Part shown: one piece after another, positions 22,106 to 34,152 of the stretch | How the letters are laid out: each line of letters begins with the position of its first letter | Position numbering within the stretch: the first letter of the stretch is position 1 | DNA from: Myrmaecium sp. VS I D KN 1 | Lineage: Eukaryota; Ascomycota; Dothideomycetes; Valsariales; Valsariaceae | DNA: 64,000 nucleotides | Assembly (NCBI GenBank): GCA_019775845.1 | Contig: JADQAV010000009.1 | Location: 310,001-374,000 of the forward strand | Direction of reading: 5' to 3' | Made by a program: the position numbers and the translations under genes | Notes under the pieces: generated by a model | Database searches by the model: none | What the model was told of the DNA's origin: nothing | What the model saw: only the letters and a program-made list of their open reading frames with translations

Positions 22106-25100
22106 GAATTATCTCTTTCTAGTATGCTAGGTTCCCCGGGTACTATATAGCTAATACGGAGATATTAGATATTAATTTAAATACCCTTACTAAGAAGGTT
22201 ATATAACTATATAATAAGCTTATAACTACCTAGTAATAGAACCGCGCGATTAAAATACTCTATATAGAAATTAAGTTATTTTAAAACTAAAGAGCGGCTA
22301 TAGTAATACTCTCTACCTCCTCTACTACTAAAGTTTTAATTATAGTAGTTAAGGCCCTACCGAGATAATACTTTCCTAATTTAACTTAGTATATTTATAA
22401 CGACTTAAAAGAGTATCCTATATTTAAGATAAACCTTTATATAAAACTAGTAATAAACGCCCGTTACTTTAATATAGAGGAGGAGAAGGTTTAGTATATC
22501 TTTAGCCGTCTAGGTAGAAAGGCCGCTTAAAAGATCTTACCTTAGATTTATATAAAGGAAGGGAATAATAAGGTATTATAAGTAGACGAGCTATACTAAG
22601 TTATAAATATTACTTTCAGGGATATTAATAGTTAGTAAAAGACCCTTATATAAGTTAATACTATAAAGTAGGGATTTCGGGACCTAAATAAGCTCCTAAG
22701 TAAGTTTAATAAGGTTATAATTAAAGCTAGAGGCCTATTCTAGGCGGATAACTAAAAGAAGGCTTTTCTCTAAATAGCTATTAATATAAAGCTCCTATAA
22801 GAGATAATTAGAGCTAGGAGGGCTAAGTTATATAAAGACTATTATAACTAGCTTAGATAGATAGACGAGGACTAGAAAATAGTAGCTTAGATCTAGAATT
22901 ATACTAATTATCGGATAATACTAATATTTTAGCTTTAAGCTCTTATTTAACCGTCTTATAACTAGGATTAGATAGATTAAGAACTAACTAAAGTAAATAC
23001 TATAAAGATATAAGGATAACAGCCTCGTACGTACGCTAAATAAGTAACTTAGAATAAGTTATAAAAGAAACGGACGGAAGGAGTATATCTTAAATATAAT
23101 AAAAAGAACTACTTTACTAAGTAGTACTAGTTACTCCCGGCTTAGAGGCCTAAATAAGTTATAACCGTCTAAGATATAGAAGAGGTTAAGAACTTTAATA
23201 ATAAAGAGTACTAGTTAGCTAATAAGAAATAAGGAAAAGTATAACTCTTATATAAAGTTATAAACGAGGGGATAATAATATAGAATCTATAAAGTTTCTC
23301 TTTAATTAGTAAGACTTTAAAAGATCGTATATAAATTTATCTCCTTTTATTATCTATATAATAATTAATAAGGTATATACGGTACGTACTCTAGTAAAGA
23401 ACAGGTATTTAAATTATAGAATTATTAATAAATAGTTTATATAAAAGTATCGGCCTCTAACCTTTAAAATTAAACCTAGGAGAGTAAAAGGGGTAGCTAG
23501 AGAGGAAGGCTAAATTATATAGATTATATAAATAAGGCTAGATATTAAAATATATAAAAAGGAGGGAGCTTACTTCTATATCCTTCTAAACTACCTAGGA
23601 TATAACTTAATCTTAAGGAAGCTATAGCTAGACTACTATAATACTTAGATAAATTTAGAAAGAGGAAGAATCTTCTTTTATATAATAGAGGTTAAGCTAC
23701 GGGATAGGGGGGGAAACCCCTTCTAAAAATAAAAATTACTTAAATATATACTTCTACTATAGGAGCCCTATTAAGAAGGAAAAGGAAAAAAGGAGAAGTT
23801 TAAGTATTTATAGTAATTCTAAGAGATATCTAGAAGGCTCTTATATTTAAAAAGAAAGTTAATCCTTATCCGAGCCTACCTAAATAATACTAGGCTTACT
23901 TAAACCTATTTAAACTAGAAAATACCTCCTTACTTCTATTATACCGGGGCTCTAGGATTAACTATAATATTAAGCTTATATAAAAGAACGGAAAGGAGCT
24001 AGAGATATTATAGAGCTCTTTATATAATATAATCTAAGATAAACTAATAGTATTACAGAAAATACTTATTAAACTCCTAAATAAGAACTTTATCTAGGTT
24101 AATTATTCTTCTATAATAGCTCTAGTCCTTTTTATATAAAAGTTAGGAAGAAGCCTACGCTTCTATATAAACTATTAAGTCCTAAATATAATTATAAAAA
24201 AGGATAGGTATTCTTTACCGTTAATTTATAAAACTCTTAGGTAAATTAGCTAAGCTAAGTAGTTTATAAAATTAAACGTTAGCGTAGCCTTCTATAAGAT
24301 TTAAATCGCTAAAGGAAAGAAGTAGATAATAACCTTTTATATATAATATAACTTATATAAATAGCTGGTTACCCCCTTTAGTCTTAGAAATACTCTAAGT
24401 ACTTTTTAAAAGTATATTAATTAGACCTTAAGGGAATACTTAGATAAATTCTATTTAGCCTATATAGATAACGTACTAATATATTTAGACGGAATCTTAG
24501 AAGACTATTATATAAAGATTAAAAAAGTATTAAAAAGGTTAAAGGAAGCTAGGCTTTACCTAAATATTAATAAGTATAAATTCGAAGTAAAGGAGACTAA
24601 GTACCTTAGATTTATTATATAAATAAGAGGAGGAGTATAGATAAATCCCGTAAAGATTAAGATAAAATAAGAATAAAAGGCTCTATCTTCTATTAAAGGA
24701 GTTAGAAGATTCTTAGGCTTCGCTAATTTCTATTAATACTTTATAAAGGACTTCTTAAAGGTCGTATAACTACTAGTAGAACTTACTTATAAGGATAAGG
24801 CCTTTAGATAGACGAAAGACTATTAAGACGCCTTTATAAAACTAAAGAAGATATTCTTAAAAGGGCCGGTACTTATAGTATTTAACACCCTTTATATAAT
24901 AGTTATTAAGAGCGATTTCTTAGGCTATAATATTAGGGGAGTCCTCTCTTAGTATAATAAAGATAGTTTACTTAGACTATATATCTTCTTCTTAAAGAAG
25001 AACTTATTAACTAAGTATAACTATAAGATTTATAATAAGGAACTATTAGCTATTATATAATATTTAGAGGAATAGGACTTAGAGCTAAGATCGGTTAAGG

Positions 25101-28100
25101 AATTTAAAGTTATTATAAATTACCGGAACTTAAAGTACTTCTTTAGCCCTAGGAAACTAATAGAGAGGTATATATAATAATAGCTATTCTTTAGCTAGAT
25201 TAACTTCTATTTCTATTATAAAAAAAGTACCGAGAATAAAGTAGTAGACGCCCTATTAAGGAGGATATAAAATATATTAAATAATACGGATAAATAAGTA
25301 ACTAGTTATATAAGGTAACTACTCTACTAGCTAGTTCTAGGGAGGTATATAATAGCTTTACTACTAGCGCTTATCTTAGTAATAAAGACTTCTTTAAAAT
25401 AAGAACTAGTTAAAGACTATAATATAGTTTACTAAGAAGTAACTTAGATTATATAAAGTAGAGCCCGGTAGTTCTCTTTATAGCTTTAGCTTAAAGTCTT
25501 TATAAGAGAATATAAACTAGATAAGAAAGACTTTATCCTTTACTAAAAGAGACGCTAAGTACTAAAGTATAAACTATTATATATAAAGATTATCTAGGAG
25601 GCTTACAACTTAATACTAGCTAGATATCTAAGATAGGAATAAATATATACTTATATTACTTAAGCGTATTTCTAGCTAAATATAAGTAGGGATATAAGAT
25701 AATTTATTTAAAACTATAATATATATAGAAGAACTAAGGCTTTCTAGTAGTAAAAATAAGGACTTTTAAAACCCCTACCTATTTCTAATAGACTATAGTA
25801 GGAAATATTAATAGACTTTATAATTAACCTCCTAAAAAGTAGAGGTTATATAAATATCCCAGTTATTATAGACCGGTTAATAAGAGGTATAATCTTTAAA
25901 GAAGTAAGAGAGATAATAGTAGAATATTTAGCTAAGGTTATAGTTTAAAGCTTCGTATAATACTATAGCTTCTTTAAAGTAATTACTTTAGATAGAGGTA
26001 CTTAATTTATAGGAGAACTTTAGTTATATATATATAGGTTAATAGGGATAGAGAGGCGCCTAAATATAGTATATTATCTATAAACGGACGGCGCTATAGA
26101 AAGGATTAATAATATTATAAAAGCTTACTTTAGGGCTTATATCTATTTTAACTAAAGTAACTAAGTAAAGCTACTCTCTTTAGCTAAGCTAGCTCTTAAC
26201 GCTTATATAAATACTATAATAGGAACTAGCTCCTTCTTTCTATCTTATAAATTTAAGTTATCCCTCTTTAAACTAAAGGAACTACTAGAAGAAGCCCTAA
26301 CTAGGACTAAGACTCCTTTATAAAAAGAAGAATAAATTATACGAACTATTAAGGATATACTTAAATAAGTAAAAGCGTTTATAACTTATACTTAATAGGA
26401 AGCTGAACGCTAGGTAAATAAAAGAAGAAACTTAGCTCCGGAATATTATATAAGGAATAAGGTCTAGCTCTTCCTAAAGAATATTTATATAATATAGCTA
26501 TATAAGAAACTAGATTAGAAGAATAATAAATATACTATCTTAGAGACTATAGGCTTATATACTATATAACTAAATACTCCCCCTAGAATTTATAATATCT
26601 TTTATATAGATTAAGTTTATTTAGTAGTAAATAACCTCTTACCTTACTAGTAAATAGATAACTCGTAACTCCGCCGATATAATAAGATAGTAAGGACGAA
26701 TATATAATTAAGAAGATTATTAATAAGTATTATATAAAGAGGGGAAGAGGCTAATAAGTATAATATCTAGTAAAATAAGTAAGATACGCTAGGCCTACTT
26801 AGGAATTTAAAGCTATATTAGAAGATATAGCGGCCTTAGAAGACTAGCTTATATAAAAGGAAGGAACTTCTTAATAATAAGTACTAATAGAAGATAAATA
26901 TAGCGGTAGGAAGGTAAGGACTTTTATTTATTCTATAGACTACTAACTAAATTCCTAGGGTAAAGAGAGGTAAAGGTACTAAACTATATTAGATAAAAAT
27001 AGATTATTATATAAACGGTTAATCCTCTATATTATAAATATTAGGAGGAAGAATAGCTAGGGGTATAAGAGGTATAAAAGCTTCCTAGCCGTTCTAATAA
27101 AGATAACGCTACTAATAGGACTTCTATTTATAAGATATATAGGTACCTTTATAAAACCTAGTAATTTATATAATATTTCCGAAGTTCCTATACAGACTAT
27201 AGGCGTAGTAGACGGGGAAAGAAGTATTATAAAAAGTAATTAATATAGTATTAATATAGGATTAATAGGCTATAGCGAGCTAGAGAACTAAAAATTAGTA
27301 AGAACTATTATATAAAAGACTAGACCTTAGTACTTACCTACTAAATAGTAACTAAGAGACGATCCTAGTTATTAAATTATAAGAAGAAGGAATAAGTAGG
27401 TATTTACTAAACTTTATACTAAATAATAAATATTAGTATAGTTATATAAGAAGTAAAAAAAGGCTACTTACTTAGCGAGCCGTATAGTAGACTTAGAAAA
27501 GATATAAATTAGTAATATATATTAACTTATATTATATATAGTAGTATCTACCTTCTTTTACTACGAGAGGTACCTATAAACGCGTGAGGAAGGAATAAGT
27601 TATCTAAGTAATAGTAGGTATAGCGGGGGCGGGTAAGACTATCAAAGCTTAATTAAAGTTAAAATCTATCTTATAAGCTAGGATAGACGAAGATTCTATA
27701 CTAATATTAGTAACTTTACTAAAGAGAGAAGAATAAGTTATTATATAAAGATAGTAGTAGGATAGTAGAGAAGAGAGAAACGGAGATAACACTAGTAGTT
27801 AAGAATAATAAAAAAAGAAAAAAAGAAGTAGAAATAGATAGGAGAAAGCCTCTATTTATAAATAAAGCTAGATAGAGAAGCGGTTAAATAGTATTATAAG
27901 AGATAAGAAGAAGTAATAATTATATAATATACTACTGTCTTATATAAAATATCCGGTAACTAAAGAGGAGTAGTAATTATAGAAAAGAAGCGGTTAACCC
28001 CTTATAGCGAGAGGAGAGGATATTAAGCTAATATAAGAGCTAATACTACGCCCTAATAAGGAAAACGGTTAAATATAGTTAACCGCTATAGTATAGATAG

Positions 28101-28154
28101 TTAACTACTATTATATAAAGGTATACTATAGCTTAGAGAAGGAGAGGAAGGGGG

Positions 28155-28381
28155 TAATATTAGGAGCTTAAGGCTAAGGAGGCTAGAGACTCGCCTTACT
28201 AAAGGTAAGGCTTTATAAGCTAATATATAATAATTACGTACTTATATACGTAACCTCCTAGAGGTGCTATATAAACTAATAAGCCTCTTTATACTCTTAA
28301 CTTTCCTTCCTTAGATAATCCTTCTTATCTTATAGTTAATTTATTAGGCTATTCCTAGCCGCAGTTTAAACTGTAATATTA
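28155..28381 (+). repeat. 3' LTR of the fossil retrotransposon
   Basis: Direct copy of 21881-22105. Differences are mainly C/T and G/A. Transposase-like reading resumes right after it. Confidence 0.85.
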
Positions 28382-28937
28382 TAATTACTATCTTACTATC
28401 TTAGTAGCTATACGTTATAAGAGTATATACGCTAGTCTATTATTATACTAGGGCTATTACACCTATAACTTAAGGAAATATATATTAAGCCGCTTTTTAT
28501 TTTATCTATTTAAAGAGTTATCACCTAAACTAACTATATTAATACTATTATTAATACGTTTATTTCTATAACTAAAATAATTTAGTAATAATATCCGATA
28601 GTTTAATAGTAAATAAATAGAAAAACTTTAGGGAAATTATTATCCGCGGCCGTCTTTAATACTAAAACCTCCTTAAAAGCGCAGCTATTATATTAGTAAA
28701 AAGTTATAAGAGTTATATATACTTTATAATACTCTACTAGATACTATAGTTATATTAACTATTTATTATTACTTTAAGCTTAACTACCTCCTCGTATATT
28801 TCTATAACTTTATTAGTAACCTTTAGTATAACTTAATTATTAGTTAACTAAGTATACTAAAATCTACTACTCCTAAAACTAATAAGTCTTTAAAATACAG
28901 AAATAATAAGAGTCGGCCGAACGTTTATATCGGCCTA

Positions 28938-30399
28938 GGGTAGCTTATTTAATACTAAATATTAACTAAATAAGGTCCCTACTAACTAAAAAAAACTGTA
29001 CTAAAAATAGGGGGGCCCTACTAACTAAAAAAAAACCCATGCTAAAAATTTAGACTAAAAAAAAACCTAAAAACCCCGAAAAAATCTATTTATAAGAGCT
29101 CGTTTTCCCACTTTAAAAATCCTAAAATATCTAATTAATTAAGATTTAAAAAAATAAAACTAATATAGCCTAACTATCTAGGTATTTATCTAGATTTCTC
29201 TAGATTTTTTTAGATTTTTCTAGATTTTTTTCTGATTTTTTTTCCCTAGAAAAAAATCTTTTTTTATTATTCTTTTATATTAAATATCTATAAATACTAA
29301 ACTTTTATAACTTTTATAGATTAGAAAAATACTAATCAGTATAATACTATTTCTTTTATATTTTTATCTATTTTATTTAAAAAGTTAGTTAGTTTTTCTG
29401 GGTTCTTTAGAAAGTGTCCTACCTTAACTATAGAAATTTTATAAAAGATAAGATTATTAATTAAAAATCTTCTAACTTTTTATTCCCTTAATAAAAAAAT
29501 TAAAAAAAATACTATAGATATCTTTAGATATTTAGACTCTTATGCTATAATATAAAGCTTATATAATAAGTATAGATTTTATAATTAATCTATTTAGTTT
29601 AAAAATCTGGGGCTTTCCCCCCTCTCGCTTAAAATCTAAGAATAGAAATCCTAAATCTCTAATAATGTTTTTTAGCCGCTCTTAAATTTTTTAAAAATTA
29701 GTATATAGATACTAGATAGTATTAACTATAATATATTAGATTTATATAACTGCTCCTTAAGTAGATTATTTATTATTAATTTTTAAGGATTAAAATCTAG
29801 GGTTTTTAGATTTCCCTGCCTCTCGCTTAAAATCCTCCCACCTCGCTTAGAATATTCTCTTAATATTACTAAAAAATTAATAACTTATTTTAGCCGCGCT
29901 AAAATTTCTTTAAAATTAGTATATAAATACTATATATTATTTATTATAATATACTAGATTTATATTACTACCCCGTAAGAAATAAATTTGTAATTAATTT
30001 TTTTAGATCTAATATTTAAGATTTTACCTTAGAAACCCCTCCCTCACTTATATTTTAGTACTAAAAATAGCTATTAAAAATTAGAAATAATATTAAAATA
30101 ATAAGTAAAAAGTAATATATATATAAATCTATAAATATCTAGGTTAAGAATAAATTAAAAAGATAAAAAAATTAAAAAAAATGAAAAAAAAGCCTAAAAA
30201 AATCTAGAAAAATCCTAAAAATCGGTAAAAATCCGGGATTATCGGAAATATATCGGCTAAATTTTTAGCAGCTAAATCCCGACCCGTGCTAAATCCTCCC
30301 TACTAAAACCCGACCTGAACAAAAAAAATAGAAGCTCTACTAACTAAAAAACCCGACGGGTTTTAGCTAGTATAGGTTTACTAACTAAAAGGGCCACCC
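28938..30399. mobile_element. Non-autonomous (MITE-like) insertion, less RIP-altered
   Basis: An insertion of about 1.46 kb with no coding frame, in the 3' part of the transposase. The octamer TCGGCCTA occurs on both sides (28930-28937 and 30407-30414), within a longer similar context (TATATCGGCCTA and TATATAATCGGCCTA), which looks like a target-site duplication. The ends are weakly inverted (GGGTAGC / GGCCACCC). Subterminal TACTAACTAAAA units occur twice near the left end (28980, 29019) and twice near the right (30338, 30379). Unlike the rest of the island it keeps CpA and TpG dinucleotides, so it either arrived after most of the RIP or escaped it. The 8-bp duplication would suit a hAT-like mobiliser; that is inference. 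Confidence 0.55.
29610..29990. repeat. Imperfect tandem duplication (about 200-218 bp period)
   Basis: Within the non-autonomous insertion, CTCTCGCTTAAAATC recurs at about 29622 and 29820, and TAGCCGC followed by AAATT(A)GTATATA recurs at 29673 and 29891. The two halves align as diverged tandem copies. Confidence 0.6.
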
Positions 30400-31869
30400 T
30401 ATATAATCGGCCTATATTATCCTCTACTCCTTAAAGAGTATAGACTAATAAGTAATTATAACGTTCTTATTAGAGAAAGTAAGTATAAGTAAGTTATTCT
30501 TCCTACTTTCCTTATAAAGAGGTAGCTAAAATAAGCTCTCTCTCTCTCTTTTATTTATTATAGGGAATATAAGAATAAAATCTACTATATAAATTATATT
30601 AATCCGGAAAAGAATCTCCTCTTACGCGAGAACCTCTATTTAATAATATAACTTATTTTACTTAGTATATTTAACTCTATAAAGCTAGTACTCTTAGAGT
30701 AGTTTACTATATTATATAAGTACTACCCTATATTATTTTAATTAATACGCCTACGCTCGGAGTAAACCGATATAAATAATATAGCGTTAAATATTTAAGC
30801 CGACTTAATATATCTAAAACTACGTATATTAGTTAGAATATAGTCTTACTTCTATAAATAAAGCCTTTAATTACTTATTTAGCTTAACTAGATAGTACTT
30901 AACTTTAGACTAATATTATAAGATAGGTATAGATATAATTATAGGCTAAATATTATATATATAAGTTACAGCCTAGTACGTTAGTAGAAGAAGCTTACTT
31001 TTAATAATAAATATATATATATAAAAAATAAGTTTATCTTTTTATAAAACTAATTATATACTTTATAGTTCTAATACCCGGGTAGTCTTACGTTACGGTA
31101 ACTTTATTTCTTTCCGTAGTAATAAGATTAGGCGCCTTAACTAAATATTTATATATAAAGCTATTACTAGTACCTTATATCTCTTTATTATAATTACTTA
31201 AATTATCCGAACTATAACTAAATATAAATAAGCTAAGGATAAGGGATAAAGCCTTACTAGTAAATTAGATTATTTAGTTTTTTTAGTATTATATAATAGT
31301 ATAGTAGGTAGCAGTAGTATAATAGCTAACTAGTAGTAAAGGTAGCTAGATATATATACTATATAGTAAATAGATTAAAGAAGATTATATACTACTTACT
31401 TAATATTTATTATAGTATATATATTATAAGCGAACTAAACGTATTAATATAGAAGATAATATAAAAATTATCCTAATACTATTATAGAACTATATTTATA
31501 CTTACTAATAACTATATATATATACTATTATTTTTATAATACCGTTAATTTAGTAGATAATATACTAACCTAAATATACTCTCTATCTTATATATTTATA
31601 TAGTTTTTAATAAATAAATAAAACTCCGGTCCGTGTAATAGAATATATATAATAAGCTATATATAGTATCTTTCTTATTATTCTTTATATAATATATATA
31701 TAATATTCTTAACGTATACTATTATTATATAGTTTAAGATTTTAAATAGTATAAGTACTCTTTATATATATAAGCGCTTATATGTTATAAATAATAATAT
31801 CTATAAATATTCCTACACTATACTAGTTTAGTTATATAAGATATATATATTAAACGATAGTATAGTAGA

Positions 31870-31903
31870 AAAATAACATCACTACAGTATAAAAAACCCC
31901 CCT
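31870..31903 (-). repeat. Right terminal inverted repeat of the TIR transposon
   Basis: It ends ...AAAAAACCCCCCT and is the inverted partner of 16954-16987. It marks the right edge of the AT-rich island. Confidence 0.7.
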
Positions 31904-34152
31904 CACCCGCTAGTATATACCCCCTTAGCGCAGCCGGTAGTTAGCTTACGCTATGTATGTAGCTTAAGATTCCGGTTTATACGAATTAAAAGCTGTCCCG
32001 AGGTCGTTTATTCCTTGTAAGAAGACGTGCATGAAGGAACGCTAACCACCGGCTGCGCTAAGGGGGTGTACATACGTACCAGGCGGGAGGTAAGACGAAG
32101 AAGAAAAGAAGTATCTAAAAAGAAAGAGAGACATGAGGAGATTCATCCCACATCTCCTCTCCCCGAGACGAGACAGCTTGCACATCCTCATCAAGCCACA
32201 GTGCCCCCATCCCATCCTAAATTGGTCACGTGAAGGGGATACCCCTTTTTGTGCATCATGCCTTAAGAATAAGGCATCAGGAACCAGGCACTGAGCATGT
32301 TGTGATGCCTTATTTACAAGGCTAGAACGGCCATATACCTTGTTGCCTTTGATGCCTGCCTGCCTGTGTGCCTGTCCATGCATGCATCCATATCCATGCA
32401 TCCATATATCCCTTGATGCTTGATCATTTTCCTTCACTCTGATTTTTGCTACTCCGTATTACACGCTCAGCCTTGCATGCGAGTAGAAGATTTGATGAGG
32501 TAGGCACGGGCGTGGCTGCGCTTCGCGAATATAAATAGCGAGCGTGTTACCTCTTTATATATATATTATATATCTTTCTTCCGCTTCGTGTGAATGTACT
32601 ATACTATAGTACGGCTGACCTACTGAGTTCTTCCCATCTTCTCCTCCTTCATCCTCGTCTTCCTTCCTAGCTAAGAGCTACTATTACTTACGCAGTATCG
32701 ATACTATCGAGAGAAGAGAACAGCACATCCCCCCCTCCCCACCCTCTTTACATAGGTGCATCTTCCCTTCACCGCCTCCCCTCCTCCCCTCCTCCCCTCC
32801 TCCTCTCCCCACCGCGCTTGCTCCCGCACAACTGGTTCGCCTTTTCGTCTCTGTTTATTGTTGAGGCGGGGAACTGCTGTCAGTATTGTCAATGCCAATG
32901 TCAGTGGCGGTAGAAGTGGGGATTTCTTTTTTGCATATACTTGCTGTGCTGTACTGCGCTGTGCCTCGTCGCTCTGCTCGCCAGCGCTTGCTTGCTTGCT
33001 TCTGAGGAAGCGGTGTGCGTGTGCGCGCTTTCATGGTACGTACCGATGTGCGGTGAACGGGAGAAAGCTGGAGGTCCCGCTTTGGGGACACGTTGGCGTT
33101 TCCTGTCTCTTGCGTGGGGTATGTGCCGGTGTGTAGGTATTGTGCGGTTGAGAGACGGGGTGTCCGGTGTGCAGTTCAGATGTCAGTGTCGATGGTGGCT
33201 GAGAAAGGGAGGTTGGATTGAGGTGGTGTTGTTAGCAGTTAGCTGTCTACTTCGACTTAGTTATATATTGTGGAAGGAGTGAGGGTGATGAGGATGTAGG
33301 CGCGAGTCGATGGTGTGTATACTGTATGATATATATATTCAGTAGATACATCCGAGTCTCTTGGAGTGGAGTGGTACTGTAGTTTAGTGAGTATCTACCT
33401 CCTACAACCTCAGTAACTTGTGGACTTTATAATGTATACCATCAATCGTCCTCAGCCTCATCCTCGAGGCTTATAAATATATACACCACATAGTATCTCC
33501 ATGCATATGGTCGGCCAACCGACATACTCGTACACATCGACACCAACACCCACCAACAACTAGAACCTCAAACTCACATAGTCCCCGCTCCTCAAAGAAT
33601 GCAAGAAGGGAGATGAAGAGCCAGTCCGGAAGAAAAAGCTCCTGAAGGGGAAGGGGAGGATGATGATATCGTCGCCAACCATATTGCCTGTTTAAATTGT
33701 AATGCTCCCGATGTGCTTGCTGCCCTGCCCTGATCACAGCCTTATAAAGACGGATCCCCCATTCCCCCATTCATCCGTCCACCGTCCCTCGCGATAGCTT
33801 GGCAAAGCCCAGTACAGGCTGAAGGAGAACGAGGACAAGGGCGAGAAGAAAAATTCGAAACTAGAGAAAAAGCTGAGAAGTTGGACGGAGGACATGCCAA
33901 TCCACAAGGGCAAGGGCAGATGAACGACGACAACGACCGGAGGAAGATGGCAAAGGAAAAGAAACACAAGTGAATTTCGGAATATACAACCTTTCTCGTC
34001 TCCCCCAAAAAAACCCAAATCACTCTCTCAATGGGATATGTGGCTACAAAACCTAGAACGGCAACAAGCCGTGCACGTCTTTCTCAACCTCTACATACAC
34101 CGACCGAAAAGCAAAGCAGGCAGGCACGAAAGCACCCCCATAACGCCCTCCC
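31904..34152. other. Intergenic region, no gene seen
   Basis: Apart from the palindrome at 31920-32066 this holds short repeats (TGCC/TGCATCCATA near 32340-32410, CTCCTCCCC near 32775-32810) and A/T-rich spacer. Composition returns to the genomic norm by about 32050. Frames here are short and not protein-like. Confidence 0.5.
31920..32066. repeat. Palindrome with tRNA-5'-half-like arms beside the transposon
   Basis: Two 26-bp inverted arms (31920-31945 and 32041-32066) match at 25 of 26 positions and are 95 bp apart. Each arm reads CCCCCTTAGCGCAGCCGG, which contains a consensus tRNA A-box (TAGCGCAGCCGG) after an acceptor-like CCCCC. In the right arm (minus strand) GCGC and GCGT can form a D-stem. 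No B-box or 3' acceptor half follows in either, so neither is a whole tRNA gene. The one mismatch is a transition. Confidence 0.7.

Larger units (their letters stand above)
21881..28381 (+). mobile_element. Fossil Ty3/gypsy-type LTR retrotransposon
   Basis: About 6.5 kb, flanked by direct repeats of about 225 bp. Between them, plus-strand remains are in the order expected of a Ty3/gypsy element: a gag-like part, then reverse transcriptase (about 24.0-24.7 kb), RNase H (about 24.8-25.3 kb) and integrase (about 25.5-26.7 kb). It is broken throughout by RIP-type changes, far too many to count by eye, and is certainly inactive. It lies inside the transposase of the surrounding DNA transposon, so it arrived later. 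The two LTRs differ mostly by transitions, so RIP explains most of their divergence and the insertion need not be very old. The exact ends are uncertain by some bases, and no target duplication is readable. Confidence 0.85.
20400..31130 (+). pseudogene. Remains of the large transposase, interrupted twice
   Basis: Plus-strand readings in 20400-21880, 28382-28930 and 30415-31130 continue one another as parts of a single protein of a type common in ascomycete genomes as 'transposase-like' hypothetical proteins. The first piece holds a Ser-Asn-Phe motif near 21340 and ends at a Phe-Pro-Pro-Ser block near 21855-21870. The second opens immediately after the LTR element, and the third after the small insertion. 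The gene is dead, with many in-frame stops of the TAA/TAG kind expected from RIP. Both insertions disrupt it. The family name is uncertain; the match rests on memory of the motif order, not a search. Confidence 0.55.
16954..31903. mobile_element. RIP-degraded large TIR DNA transposon carrying nested insertions
   Basis: A 14.95-kb AT-rich block with sharp edges. The two ends are inverted repeats: 12 identical bases (AGGGGGGTTTTT) and about 25 matches in the first 34. CpA and TpG are almost missing over most of it while CpG, CpT and CpC survive, the signature of RIP. Inside are remains of a large transposase on the plus strand, split by a Ty3/gypsy-type LTR element (about 21881-28381) and a 1.46-kb non-autonomous insertion (about 28938-30399). 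Taking these out leaves a host transposon of about 7 kb. I see no clear target-site duplication at its ends, perhaps erased by mutation. I recognise the transposase type but cannot assign a superfamily. The element is inactive. Confidence 0.75.

Noticed and set aside
32027-33282. Several 60-130 codon frames right of the palindrome
   Set aside because: Short, low in complexity, overlapping on both strands, no motifs.
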